Assembly (NCBI RefSeq): GCF_003989795.1
Contig: NZ_RZHG01000012.1
Coordinates: forward strand, 38,120-102,119
Source: Vreelandella andesensis
GTDB taxonomy: Bacteria; Pseudomonadota; Gammaproteobacteria; Pseudomonadales; Halomonadaceae
Length of the DNA stretch: 64,000 nt
Direction: 5' to 3'
Shown here: piece by piece, positions 25,252 to 34,176 of the stretch
Layout of the letters: each line of letters opens with the position of its first letter
Position numbering within the stretch: position 1 is the first letter of the stretch
Notes under the pieces: generated by a model
The model's database searches: none
Told to the model about the DNA's origin: nothing
What the model saw: only the letters and a program-made list of their open reading frames with translations
Program-made: the position numbers and the translations under genes

Positions 25252-27489
25252 TTATTTCGCATGATATTTGGCCAGCACCTCGGCATAGAAATGTGCCACT
25301 GCCCCTGCGAACTTAGCGATATCGTAGTCACCAGCAAAGGTCTTTGCTTGCTTACCTAAGGTATCCCGCAATGCTTTATCTTCGACCAACGTCATCAGCC
25401 GCTGGCCCCATTTTTGCCTATTTTGCGGTGTTTTATAGCCATTAAATCCCTCTCTCACTACGTCATCAATACCACTAGAGCGTACCGCAACAACCGGCAA
25501 GCCAGCAGCCATGGCTTCTAAAATCACCATGCCCTGAGTTTCAGAGGTTGATGCAAACACAAAGATATCCCCTAAGTGGTAATAGCGCGGCATCTCCTCC
25601 GGCGGTACGGCTCCTACCAACGTCACTTGCTGCTCTAACCCTAACGCTTCTATATGCTGCTGAATGGTTTTTCGATCCGGGCCATCTCCAATCAACAACA
25701 AGCGCAGCGACTGATTCCCCTGGCTTTTCAATTCCGCCAATGCCTCCAACATGAAGCCAATATTTTTTTCTTGGCTAATTCTTGAAACACTCACTAAAAC
25801 GGTATCTGCCGGGTCGATAGAAAGCTGTTGGCGCAGCTCTGTTAGCGCATCGCTATCCGTGTCGGCGAATCGCGCTGCATCAATGCCTGTGGGCTGGATC
25901 AATGTCGGCGTTTTCACCCCAATCATGCGCAGATACTCTTCTGCCGAATAGGTGGGAACGATGACGCCCTGACAACGGTTAGAAAAATGCTTGATCAAGG
26001 TATGAGAAATCAAATTACGAAACAGAGCCCCCGGAAGCGGCACAAAGTGGGCGTAGTGCTCTAGCCGAGTGTGATAAGTATAGATAACCGGCACACGTAG
26101 CCTCTTTCCCATCCACAATCCCATCGACCCCAGCCAAAACGGATGATGGACGTGAATAACATCGGGTTTAAAGCGGCGCAGGCAGCGACGAAAGCGTGCG
26201 CTAAACGGGTTGGTCAAACGGAACTCTCGCTTCTCACCAAACGCCATTACGGTGGGTATGCGCATGATCGTCTCATCGTCTTGCCACGCGTCCCGATAAC
26301 GAGGCACCAGCAGCTGTACCTGATGTGTTAAATCGCTAAGCCCTTGACGAAGCCGTTCTACGGAAACCGATACGCCAGATACAAAGGGGAAGTAATTATT
26401 CGATATCATCGCCACCCGCAGGGACTTTTCCAGATACGGCGTTGGATCAATATCAAAATCTGGGTAATAGTGCCGCTCTTCAAAAATCAGCCGATATAAG
26501 CGCATCGAAAGCAGTGTTAAAAGCCCCACAATAAGTAGAAACCGAGGGTAGCTGACATAAAAAAACGCATATATGTTTGACCAGATACTTGCTGCCATCC
26601 GCCACCAGCCCGGACGATCCACATTGAGGCGAATGGGCGTTATGGTCACGTCTTCACCATTGACACCTACCACCACATAGTGATGAAAACTGTCATCGAC
26701 ATCCAGCAAAATGCCGCCAGCACCTCCCGTGGTAACGTAATCCACGCCATTCACCGTTTCGTGTGAGTAGAGCGACAAGTTTGCCGAAAATACGCTGTCC
26801 ACCTCGTACTGCTCGGCCAAGCGCATGATTCCTTCACTCAGCCGCGAGTCACTGAGATAATTATTGGCCTCGAACAAGGGCGCATCGCCAATCACGTTAT
26901 GCAGCGGCAAACCAATAAACATAAAACGATGCTGCGTTTGTGAGGCGGCCAACTCACGCTCTAACCAGTCTAACTGCCATGAAGTAGACGACTTACCCGT
27001 GCCATCCAAAAAGATAAAATGGCTTTCTCCCGCAACAAAGGAGTAAAAGTGCGGACCAAAATATTCATAAAACAGGTAGCTGCCGAAATCACTATCTTCG
27101 TTATCGCCATAGGTCAACACATACGGCACGCTTAGCTGCTCTAGGCTTTGATAAATCGCTTTGTAGCTCTCCTGCTGCCCTCCGCTCACCGCGTTGCCCG
27201 CCGACACCATAAAATCAATATTGCCCTGGTTCAGCCTGGGAATAATCTCTTCTCGAAATACACTGACCGAATTATTGATATTACCCACCACCGCAAAACG
27301 GTAATCGTCTCGTCCAGCGAGCTGATTGCGGATATCCGCCACTTCTTTAGTATGCAAGGACTCAAATTCAGGCTCAGCAACATAGAGCCATATCTGGTGG
27401 ATAACCAGCCCCGTTACTAGCGCAAGGTTGAGCACAAACAGAAGTCTTAACCAGCGCTGACGAGTCAGGCGAGAAAAAAGTCGAAGCAT
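25252..27489 (-). CDS. Membrane protein: degenerate metallophosphoesterase-like domain fused to a GT4 glycosyltransferase
   Basis: The 745-residue protein has a transmembrane helix at about 15-36, a calcineurin-like phosphoesterase fold at about 62-290, a second hydrophobic segment at about 305-328, and a GT-B glycosyltransferase (GT4) at about 357-740. The transferase has NYFPFVSGVSVSVERL, IHVHHPFW, RISQEKNIGFMLEAL and the E-x7-E motif in ETQGMVILEAMAAG; it resembles diacylglycerol or phosphatidylinositol glycosyltransferases. The phosphoesterase part keeps the fold but not the metal ligands: GDxH appears as GNIN (69-72), GDxxxxG as GNAVSGG (98-104), GNHE as GDNE (128-131), and GHxH as ANLS (236-239). 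It is therefore probably not a phosphatase. Likely role is glycolipid synthesis at the inner membrane. Confidence 0.85.
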   Translation of the reverse strand: MLRLFSRLTRQRWLRLLFVLNLALVTGLVIHQIWLYVAEPEFESLHTKEVADIRNQLAGRDDYRFAVVGNINNSVSVFREEIIPRLNQGNIDFMVSAGNAVSGGQQESYKAIYQSLEQLSVPYVLTYGDNEDSDFGSYLFYEYFGPHFYSFVAGESHFIFLDGTGKSSTSWQLDWLERELAASQTQHRFMFIGLPLHNVIGDAPLFEANNYLSDSRLSEGIMRLAEQYEVDSVFSANLSLYSHETVNGVDYVTTGGAGGILLDVDDSFHHYVVVGVNGEDVTITPIRLNVDRPGWWRMAASIWSNIYAFFYVSYPRFLLIVGLLTLLSMRLYRLIFEERHYYPDFDIDPTPYLEKSLRVAMISNNYFPFVSGVSVSVERLRQGLSDLTHQVQLLVPRYRDAWQDDETIMRIPTVMAFGEKREFRLTNPFSARFRRCLRRFKPDVIHVHHPFWLGSMGLWMGKRLRVPVIYTYHTRLEHYAHFVPLPGALFRNLISHTLIKHFSNRCQGVIVPTYSAEEYLRMIGVKTPTLIQPTGIDAARFADTDSDALTELRQQLSIDPADTVLVSVSRISQEKNIGFMLEALAELKSQGNQSLRLLLIGDGPDRKTIQQHIEALGLEQQVTLVGAVPPEEMPRYYHLGDIFVFASTSETQGMVILEAMAAGLPVVAVRSSGIDDVVREGFNGYKTPQNRQKWGQRLMTLVEDKALRDTLGKQAKTFAGDYDIAKFAGAVAHFYAEVLAKYHAK

Positions 27490-27537
27490 GTAAGAGGCGC
27501 TTATTAAAAAAATCGTTAGAAAGAAATGGCCGGTTCG

Positions 27538-27966
27538 TCAATTCGCTTCGCAGCCAGTTATCGTTGCCAGCAGGCGGCGCGAGCCACCCTGCTCGCGATG
27601 CTCCCCCAACCACAAACCCTGCCACGTCCCTAGCGCTAAACGGCCGTCACGCACGGCTAACGTCAGCTGAGTACCTAGCAAGCTTGATGCGACATGGGCA
27701 GGCATGTCGTCTGGACCTTCAAGCGTGTGACGAAAATAACTAAGCTCTTCAGGTACTAAGCGGCGAATAAAGGCATCTAGGTCGTGCCGAACGTCAGGGT
27801 CAGAATTTTCGTTTAGCGTAAGCGAAGCAGAGGTATGCATTAATTGCAGATGCAGTAATCCTTGACTGCATTCGGCTAAGCACGGCAGCGCCCTGGCGAT
27901 CTCATTGGTAATCAAATGAAAGCCCCTGGGCATTTCCGATAAGTGAATCTCTTGTTGATGCCACAT
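27538..27966 (-). CDS. yjbQ: YjbQ/UPF0047 family protein
   Basis: A 142-residue protein of the YjbQ family. The C-terminal half has the signature MHTSASLTLNENSDPDVRHDL, DDMPAHVASSLLG and LGTWQGLWLGEHREQGGSRR. Purified family members have weak thiamine-phosphate synthase activity, but the physiological role is unsettled. The start at 27966 (MWHQQEIHL) is preferred because AAGGA lies six bases upstream; an ATG two codons earlier directly abuts that site. It is upstream of the glycosyltransferase fusion and may share its transcript. Confidence 0.9.
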   Translation of the reverse strand: MWHQQEIHLSEMPRGFHLITNEIARALPCLAECSQGLLHLQLMHTSASLTLNENSDPDVRHDLDAFIRRLVPEELSYFRHTLEGPDDMPAHVASSLLGTQLTLAVRDGRLALGTWQGLWLGEHREQGGSRRLLATITGCEAN

Positions 27967-28137
27967 AAACATTCCTTTGTTGTTGATATTATAAGAGGTT
28001 ATTAGGTATAGGAATACCGTAGCCTATTTACGTTACTTGCCGGTAAAAGAGACGGCGGAAGAAGCCGTTCGTAGCGCTTATTTCGTCATACTGATAGATT
28101 TAACATTTATATACTATGCAGTAATGAGGAGCGTGTA

Positions 28138-28707
28138 ATGCTCACTTCCCCACGAACATCAAGAAAGAAAGCAGTAAAAGCCGTTGGGCTAATGGCCTTT
28201 AGCGGTCTTGTGTTAACGGGATGCACAGGCATTCCCGACGGCACTGAGCCTGTCACAGGCTTTGAGCTTAACCGCTATTTAGGTCAATGGTATGAAATCG
28301 CCCGCCTGGACCATTCCTTTGAGCGCGATTTAGACTGTGTGACGGCAAACTACAGTCTGCGTGACGATGGCGGGGTGCGTGTTATCAATCTTGGATACAA
28401 CCTTACAGAGCAAGAATGGAATGAAGCCGAAGGCCGCGCCTACTTTATTGATGATGAAAACGTTGGGCGATTAAAGGTCAGTTTCTTTGGCCCTTTCTAC
28501 GGTGGCTATAACGTTCTAGAACTGGATGACGACTATCAATGGGCGTTAGTTTCAGGTCCAAACCGCGATTACCTATGGATTCTCTCACGCACACCAACCA
28601 TGGAAAGCGCTGTAGAAGAGCGTCTGCGCCAACGCGTCGCCGAACTAAACTTTCCCACCGATGAATTGATCGACGTCGTACAAGATCAAACCTGTCCCAA
28701 CAATTAA
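28138..28707 (+). CDS. blc: Outer-membrane lipocalin (Blc-like)
   Basis: A 189-residue lipoprotein with a lipobox LVLTGC (cysteine about residue 29) after a basic N-terminus and hydrophobic core. The lipocalin GxWY motif is in YLGQWYEIARLDHSFERDL, followed by VTANYSLRDDGGVRV and LVSGPNRDYLWILSRTP, all as in E. coli Blc. Blc binds lysophospholipids and fatty acids at the outer membrane and is induced in stationary phase or envelope stress. GAGGAG lies before the ATG. It precedes the dehydrogenase gene by 17 bases. Confidence 0.94.
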   Translation: MLTSPRTSRKKAVKAVGLMAFSGLVLTGCTGIPDGTEPVTGFELNRYLGQWYEIARLDHSFERDLDCVTANYSLRDDGGVRVINLGYNLTEQEWNEAEGRAYFIDDENVGRLKVSFFGPFYGGYNVLELDDDYQWALVSGPNRDYLWILSRTPTMESAVEERLRQRVAELNFPTDELIDVVQDQTCPNN

Positions 28708-28724
28708 TAACAGAAGGAGCCACT

Positions 28725-29798
28725 ATGGCCCACCGTATTGCAGTTATCGCTGGCGACGGTATTGGCACTGAGGTCATGCCGGAAGGCATTCGCGCCCTGG
28801 AAGCTGCCGCAAAGCGCTTCAACCTTGATCTCGCTTTCACAACGTTTGAATTTGGCAGCTGTGACTACTATTTAGAGCACGGCAAAATGCTGCCCGACGA
28901 CTGGTTCGAGCAGCTCAAGGATTTTGATGCGCTGTTTTACGGCGCCGTCGGCTGGCCCGACAAAGTGCCTGACCATATTTCGCTGTGGGGATCGCTGCTC
29001 CAATTTCGCCGTCAGTTTGACCAGTACATCAACCTGCGGCCCTGCAAACTCATGCCTGGCATCAAAAGCCCGCTAGCCGGCCGCGAGCCGGGTGATATCG
29101 ATTTTTACGTGGTGCGCGAAAACACCGAAGGCGAGTATTCAAGTGTCGGTGGCAAGATGTTCGCAGGCACCGAGCGTGAAATTGTCCTGCAGGAGACGGT
29201 GATGAGCCGCATCGGCGTCGATCGCGTATTGAAGTATGCGTTTGACCTTGCACAAACCCGACCTCGTAAAAAACTCACCTCGGCCACCAAGTCCAACGGC
29301 ATCTCAATCACCATGCCCTACTGGGATGAGCGTGTTGCCGAAATGGCCAAACAGTATCCCGACATTGCCGTGGACAAATTTCACATTGATATTCTGACCG
29401 CCAACTTTGTGCTGCATCCAGATTGGTTTGATGTGGTGGTGGGCAGTAACCTGTTTGGCGATATCCTTTCAGACCTTGGCCCCGCCTGTACAGGCACTAT
29501 CGGCATTGCGCCTTCTGCTAACATCAACCCTGAAGGCAAATTCCCCAGCCTTTTTGAGCCGGTTCACGGCAGCGCACCAGACATCGCAGGCAAGGGTGTT
29601 GCCAACCCCATTGGCCAAATCTGGTCGGGGGCGATGATGCTAGAACACCTAGGCTACAAAGAAGCTTCAGAGGCGATGGTAAACGCCATTGAAGCCATAT
29701 TGAGCGAAGGCAATAGCCAAGTGCTCACCCGTGATATTGGCGGACAAGGGAATACGCGCAGCCTAGGCCAAGCGATTGCTGAACGTATTGGCGGCTGA
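28725..29798 (+). CDS. Tartrate / D-malate dehydrogenase (decarboxylating)
   Basis: A 357-residue member of the isocitrate/isopropylmalate dehydrogenase family. It has IAVIAGDGIGTEVMPEG, the tartrate/D-malate-type LRPCKLMPGIKSPLAGREPGDIDFYVVRENTEGEYSSVGG region (about 104-143), the Lys/Asp catalytic and metal residues of KSNGISITMPYWDE and NLFGDILSDLG, and the FEPVHGSAPDIAG NAD-binding end. These features fit DmlA/TtuC enzymes, which oxidise D-malate or tartrate with NAD+, rather than LeuB. AAGGAGCC precedes the start. Co-transcription with the lipocalin gene is possible but functionally unexplained. Confidence 0.9.
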   Translation: MAHRIAVIAGDGIGTEVMPEGIRALEAAAKRFNLDLAFTTFEFGSCDYYLEHGKMLPDDWFEQLKDFDALFYGAVGWPDKVPDHISLWGSLLQFRRQFDQYINLRPCKLMPGIKSPLAGREPGDIDFYVVRENTEGEYSSVGGKMFAGTEREIVLQETVMSRIGVDRVLKYAFDLAQTRPRKKLTSATKSNGISITMPYWDERVAEMAKQYPDIAVDKFHIDILTANFVLHPDWFDVVVGSNLFGDILSDLGPACTGTIGIAPSANINPEGKFPSLFEPVHGSAPDIAGKGVANPIGQIWSGAMMLEHLGYKEASEAMVNAIEAILSEGNSQVLTRDIGGQGNTRSLGQAIAERIGG

Positions 29799-29958
29799 CA
29801 CAAACGCGAATGTTTTCGACGTCCTTCTTGGATTTTGTTAATGCTCCCCTGTTCTCGCCTTGCGCTTTTCGCGCTTCAGCACTAGTTTTTCTACATCCAC
29901 TTATCTTGCATACATCTTTCTTAAAATTCTCTGCTAGAAAACAGCCACGGAGATAGGC

Positions 29959-30399
29959 ATGACGATTTTCGAAGCATTACGAAAGGATCACGACATCCAG
30001 CGGGATTTGTTATCACGCTTGGTAGAAACCCAAGGCGACAGCGAAGAACGCAACACGCTCTACCAACAAGTGCGCGCCGAGCTTAACTATCATGCTAACG
30101 CCGAAGAACGAGCTCTCTATATCCCCATGATGAATATCGACCTGACCCAAGAAAAAGCTCGCCACAGTGTCGCAGAACATCATGAAATTGATGAAATGTT
30201 AGAGCTTCTAGACGATACCGAATACAGCGCAACCAACTGGCTAACCCACGCCAAGCAGTTACAGCATTTAGTCACCCACCACCTGGATGAAGAGGAACAT
30301 GAGGTATTTCAACTGGCAGGTCGCGGCCTAAAAGAGCAGCAAAAGTCGTCGCTTGCCGAGCAGTATCTATCCGAAATGAAGCGCCAACGTTCAGAATAA
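29959..30399 (+). CDS. Hemerythrin HHE-domain protein
   Basis: A 146-residue four-helix protein with the hemerythrin-like iron-ligand pattern: H in RKDHDIQRDLL, H and E in NYHANAEERALY, H in VAEHHEIDEML, and HHLDEEEHEVF. Such proteins bind a di-iron centre and respond to oxygen, NO or iron, or repair Fe-S centres. No regulatory domain is attached. GGAG lies before the ATG and a strong terminator follows. Confidence 0.92.
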   Translation: MTIFEALRKDHDIQRDLLSRLVETQGDSEERNTLYQQVRAELNYHANAEERALYIPMMNIDLTQEKARHSVAEHHEIDEMLELLDDTEYSATNWLTHAKQLQHLVTHHLDEEEHEVFQLAGRGLKEQQKSSLAEQYLSEMKRQRSE

Positions 30400-30428
30400 A
30401 CGTATAAATTTAGCAAAAACTAAACATG

Positions 30429-30466
30429 AAAACGCTTATGCAATAGTGGGCATAAGCGTTTTTTTT
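30429..30466 (+). terminator. Terminator after the hemerythrin gene
   Basis: A 12-bp stem (AAAACGCTTATG / CATAAGCGTTTT) with a 10-base loop is followed by an uninterrupted T run, 29 bases after the stop. Confidence 0.95.
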
Positions 30467-30593
30467 ATCGATGGATTTTCATGTTCGCACCCGCGTTTTT
30501 CATGCTATCGACGTCTGCCCTTGTGGTTATGCTTCAGCGTGTTAAAGGTACACCATTACAAAAAACTGACGCACCCTGCTCAAGGAAAACTTC

Positions 30594-31577
30594 ATGCTTG
30601 GCCAATGGCTTGATTGGACACTCGATGACAAACACCCTTCTCCGCGCTCAGGCCGCTTTGGCAGCGGCACCTACCAATTGCATGCGCAGGGGGTCTTAGA
30701 GATAACCCCAACTACCGTTCGCCCAGCGGCTCATGCCTGCGTGTTTTCAGCCGCAATACACGGTAACGAAACAGCCCCTGTAGAACTGCTGGGCAACTGG
30801 CTATCTGCGCTAGAGGCAGGCACGGTAACCCTTGGTGCTCCAGTGCTAGTAATTTTAGGCAACCTTCCCGCTTTGAAGACTCAGCAGCGGTTTGTTACCA
30901 CTAACCTCAACCGCCTTTTTCAACGCGGACTGGCCGAAACGGGCGAAGAACCTGATCGGGCTCGCGAGCTAATGTCAGCAGTAGACGCCTTTTATGCTCG
31001 TCATCAGGCACTTCCCAGGCTCCATTACGATTTACATACGGCTATTCGCGACAGCCTCTACACTCGTTTCGTTGTAGAGCCCTACGCGGAAACCGTGATC
31101 GACCCGGAGCAGTGGGAATGGCTGGCAGCAGCAGATATGCAAGCGGTGCTACACCAGCATCAGCACAGCTGGACGTTTTCTCACTACAGTAAGCACTACC
31201 ACGCCGCCCAAGCCTTCACCTTTGAGTTAGGTCGCGTTGCGCCGTTTGGAGAAAACGATATGGCTGCATTAACGCCAATGTTAACGCTCATTAGCGCACT
31301 TGGCGCTGGAGAACAGCCACCCCAAAAGCCCGCTAAAACGATGACGTTTTATCAAGTGCAACATGAGCTAATGCGCGAAGCAGAAACATTTAGTCTCTGT
31401 TTTGACGACGACGTGGCCAATTTCAGCCGCTTTGAACCGGGTACATGTCTCGCAAAAGATGGCGTAGCGGGTGATTTCATTGTAGGAGACACGCCGCTGC
31501 ATGTGGTATTCCCCAATGCAACGGTAGAGATTGGCGCGCGGGCAGCGCTTCTGGTTGTTCCTATCCACGCCAGCTAA
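30594..31577 (+). CDS. astE: Succinylglutamate desuccinylase
   Basis: AstE is the last enzyme of the arginine succinyltransferase pathway; it hydrolyses N-succinylglutamate to glutamate and succinate. The 327-residue protein has the zinc carboxypeptidase-like signature: SAAIHGNETAP (His56 and Glu59 as zinc ligands), a NLNRLF segment and HYDLHTAIRDSLYTRF (third zinc His). The catalytic Glu lies in FTFELGRVAPFG. The other ast genes are not in this window. It is followed by a polar amino-acid importer, which supports an arginine/ornithine theme. Confidence 0.93.
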   Translation: MLGQWLDWTLDDKHPSPRSGRFGSGTYQLHAQGVLEITPTTVRPAAHACVFSAAIHGNETAPVELLGNWLSALEAGTVTLGAPVLVILGNLPALKTQQRFVTTNLNRLFQRGLAETGEEPDRARELMSAVDAFYARHQALPRLHYDLHTAIRDSLYTRFVVEPYAETVIDPEQWEWLAAADMQAVLHQHQHSWTFSHYSKHYHAAQAFTFELGRVAPFGENDMAALTPMLTLISALGAGEQPPQKPAKTMTFYQVQHELMREAETFSLCFDDDVANFSRFEPGTCLAKDGVAGDFIVGDTPLHVVFPNATVEIGARAALLVVPIHAS

Positions 31578-31606
31578 CGATTGACACGTCCATACTAAGC
31601 AAAACT

Positions 31607-31626
31607 GTTAAAAATTGTTTTAACAA
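31607..31626. promoter_or_regulatory. 8-bp inverted repeat upstream of the amino-acid ABC operon
   Basis: TGTTAAAA (31607-31614) and TTTTAACA (31619-31626) flank ATTG. No T-tract follows on the plus strand, so it looks more like an operator than a terminator. The regulator is unknown. The rest of the 31578-31818 gap is AT-rich with a TTTATCAAATAA stretch near 31687, and no gene is seen. Confidence 0.4.
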
Positions 31627-31818
31627 TAATAACGTAGAGGCATTTCCAGGCTGATAAACGCGCATTAAAACAAACGTTTTTTCTTATTTATCAAATAAGG
31701 AAAGCACGTAATATGTGTAAGGCCTGATAGAATCGCCCCTTTTTTCGCGCCAGCCGCCTATTAAGCACGTGTTTTAAACCTGTTGCTGCTGCGGCAACCC
31801 TGTACTGGAGCCACTGTT

Positions 31819-32589
31819 ATGGCTGATACGCCTACTCCCCTTGAAGTGCGCAATATAAAAAAGCGCTTTGGCGATACAGAAGTCCTGAAAGGCCTCTCTC
31901 TCGAAGCCCAAAAGGGTGATGTTATCACTCTGATTGGTGCATCGGGGTCTGGCAAAAGTACCTTCTTGCGCTGTATGAACCTCCTCGAACAGCCTGACGA
32001 GGGTGAATTGTTCGTCCATGGCGATCAAATTCGTTTTAAAACAACCAGACACGGCCGCGAACCTGCCGATTGGAAACAGGTTGTGCAAATGCGTGCCAAG
32101 CTGTCGATGGTGTTCCAGAGCTTTAATTTATGGGCCCACATGACATTGCTTGAAAACATCATCGAAGCGCCTATCTATGTACTAAAAAAACCCAAAAAAG
32201 AAGCTATCGAGCACGCACATGCACTGCTCGAACGCGTTGGGCTAAGTGCGCGCGCCGATGCCTACCCGGCGCAAATGTCCGGTGGTCAGCAGCAGCGTGG
32301 CGCGATTGCTAGGGCGCTCGCGATGGACCCAGAAGTCATGCTGTTTGATGAGCCTACGTCTGCCCTTGACCCGGAACTAGTCGGCGACGTGTTGAAGGTA
32401 ATGCACGGCTTGGCCGATGAAGGGCGCACCATGGTGGTGGTCACTCATGAGATGAGCTTTGCCCGAGATGTATCCAGCAAGGTGATTTACCTGCACCAAG
32501 GGTTGGTAGAAGAAGCTGGTCCGCCTGCTGATGTGTTAGGCAACCCGCAGTCACCGCGCTTAAAGCAATTCCTGGCCCCCAAATATTGA
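31819..32589 (+). CDS. Polar amino-acid ABC transporter, ATP-binding protein (HisP/AotP type)
   Basis: A 256-residue ATPase that energises amino-acid uptake. Walker A is GASGSGKST (40-48), the signature is MSGGQQQRGAIARAL, Walker B VMLFDEPTSALDPE, and the switch region VVVTHEMSFARDV. The start MADTPTPLEV has GGAG at good distance; an in-frame ATG at 31783 is rejected. The HisP-like insert HGREPADWKQV between strands is typical of basic amino-acid transporters. It heads a run ATPase, two permeases, two binding proteins. Confidence 0.93.
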   Translation: MADTPTPLEVRNIKKRFGDTEVLKGLSLEAQKGDVITLIGASGSGKSTFLRCMNLLEQPDEGELFVHGDQIRFKTTRHGREPADWKQVVQMRAKLSMVFQSFNLWAHMTLLENIIEAPIYVLKKPKKEAIEHAHALLERVGLSARADAYPAQMSGGQQQRGAIARALAMDPEVMLFDEPTSALDPELVGDVLKVMHGLADEGRTMVVVTHEMSFARDVSSKVIYLHQGLVEEAGPPADVLGNPQSPRLKQFLAPKY

Positions 32590-32604
32590 TCAGCGAGGCA
32601 CACC

Positions 32605-33306
32605 ATGCTTGATTTGCAAGGTTATGGCCCCCGCCTGATCGAAGGGGCGGGCGTTACAATTCAATTAGCGGTACTGTCGCTCATCTTAGCCATAATACTT
32701 GGCTTGTTAACGGCAACTGCCAAAATGTCACGCAACTGGTTCTTACGACGCACAGCGACGGTGTACACCACCGTGATTCGCGGCGTGCCGGACTTGGTGC
32801 TGATGATGTTGCTGTTCTTTGGTGGCCAGATCGGCGTCAACGCCATCAGCGACATGCTCTACTACAACTATGAAATTGATATCTATATTAATTTCAATGC
32901 TTTCGCAGCGGGTGTGATCACCATTGGGTTCATTTTCGGGGCCTACATGGGTGAAACCTTTCGCGGTGCATTTATGGCGGTAGATAATGGCCAGATCGAA
33001 GCGGGAAAAGCGTACGGCATGAGTAATGCCTTGGTATTCAGGCGCATTCGCTTTCCACAAATGATGCGCCACGCACTCCCCGGCTTATCCAACAATTGGA
33101 TGGTGCTGCTTAAAACAACCGCACTCGTCTCAGTGATTGGCTTGACTGATATGGTTCGCGTGGCCGCAGAAGCTTCCCGTGCCACCCATGAACCCTTTGC
33201 TTTTCTACTTCCTGTAGCGGCGGTTTATTTGCTGATTGCTAGCGTATCCGAGTGGATTTTCGTGCGGCTACAAAAACGTTACGACATCGGCTTTGGGGGG
33301 CAGTGA
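32605..33306 (+). CDS. Polar amino-acid ABC transporter permease (HisQ/AotQ type)
   Basis: A 233-residue inner-membrane protein with about five membrane segments and the binding-protein-dependent transport EAA loop IEAGKAYGMSNALVFRRIRFPQMMRHALP. It pairs with the next permease to form the channel. Conserved VIRGVPDLVLMMLLFFGGQ is typical of HisQ. Starts 15 bases after the ATPase stop with GAGG upstream. Confidence 0.93.
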   Translation: MLDLQGYGPRLIEGAGVTIQLAVLSLILAIILGLLTATAKMSRNWFLRRTATVYTTVIRGVPDLVLMMLLFFGGQIGVNAISDMLYYNYEIDIYINFNAFAAGVITIGFIFGAYMGETFRGAFMAVDNGQIEAGKAYGMSNALVFRRIRFPQMMRHALPGLSNNWMVLLKTTALVSVIGLTDMVRVAAEASRATHEPFAFLLPVAAVYLLIASVSEWIFVRLQKRYDIGFGGQ

Positions 33307-33307
33307 A

Positions 33308-34039
33308 ATGCTGGATATTTCTGCGTGGTTCAACGACCTGCTAGCTGGCAATTTAATTTTCACCCCCACCACGTTAGGCTACTACTGGGAAGGGTTAGTC
33401 ATGACGACCCAGCTTGTATTCCTTTCATTGGTAGCAGGATTAGTGCTGGCAGTACCGCTTGCCATTATGCGCAGCTCAAAGCATAAATGGATTAGCTTAC
33501 CGATCTATTTTTACACCTATATCTTTCGTGGCACGCCACTGCTGATTCAGCTATACATCATTTACTACGGCGTGGTGTTTATCGATGGCATCCAGGAAAC
33601 ATTTTTTTGGCCAATCCTTCGGGAAGCGTTCTACCCTGCCTTGATCGCTTTCACACTCAACACGGCAGCGTATACCACCGAGATTTTCCGAGGGGCTATT
33701 AAAGCGACGTCCAAAGGGGAAATTGAAGCTGCCAGGGCCTACGGCATGTCACAAAGCCTAATGATGCGGCGCATTATTATGCCCAGTGCCTTTCGGCGTG
33801 CCTTGCCCGCTTATGGCAACGAAGTCATCTTTATGCTGCATGCCAGCGCCATTGCCAGTGTTGTCACGCTGATGGATCTGACAGGGGCTGCCCGCTTCGT
33901 TTATGCGCGTTTTTACGCACCGTTTGATGCTTTCTTGTTTGTAGCGGCGATCTACCTTTGTCTTACGTTTGCCATTTTGTATTTCTTCCGATTTCTGGAG
34001 AAAAAGCTGCTGGCTCACTTACGGCCACAAAACACTTAG
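33308..34039 (+). CDS. Polar amino-acid ABC transporter permease (HisM/AotM type)
   Basis: A 243-residue permease with TTLGYYWEGLVMTTQLVFLSLV, the FRGTPLLIQLYIIYYG motif and the EAA loop IEAARAYGMSQSLMMRRIIMP. The start MLDISAWFN at 33308 directly follows the previous stop (TGAAATG); a longer frame from 33236 would run into the upstream gene and is rejected. It completes the membrane part of the importer. Confidence 0.92.
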   Translation: MLDISAWFNDLLAGNLIFTPTTLGYYWEGLVMTTQLVFLSLVAGLVLAVPLAIMRSSKHKWISLPIYFYTYIFRGTPLLIQLYIIYYGVVFIDGIQETFFWPILREAFYPALIAFTLNTAAYTTEIFRGAIKATSKGEIEAARAYGMSQSLMMRRIIMPSAFRRALPAYGNEVIFMLHASAIASVVTLMDLTGAARFVYARFYAPFDAFLFVAAIYLCLTFAILYFFRFLEKKLLAHLRPQNT

Positions 34040-34176
34040 TAATAAAAACCACCTTGTTTGCTTTACCGTCAAACAAACGTTGGTTCATAGCACTGTTCCC
34101 TCTTTTCGTTCGCCCCAACCTAGGGTACGTTAAAAGGGATCACTTCTAGTGAATCTGATTTCTACGGAGTATAAGA

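Noticed and set aside
30481..30699. Plus-strand frame of 72 codons overlapping the astE start
   Set aside because: It overlaps the clear AstE start in another frame and has no ribosome site or recognisable motif.
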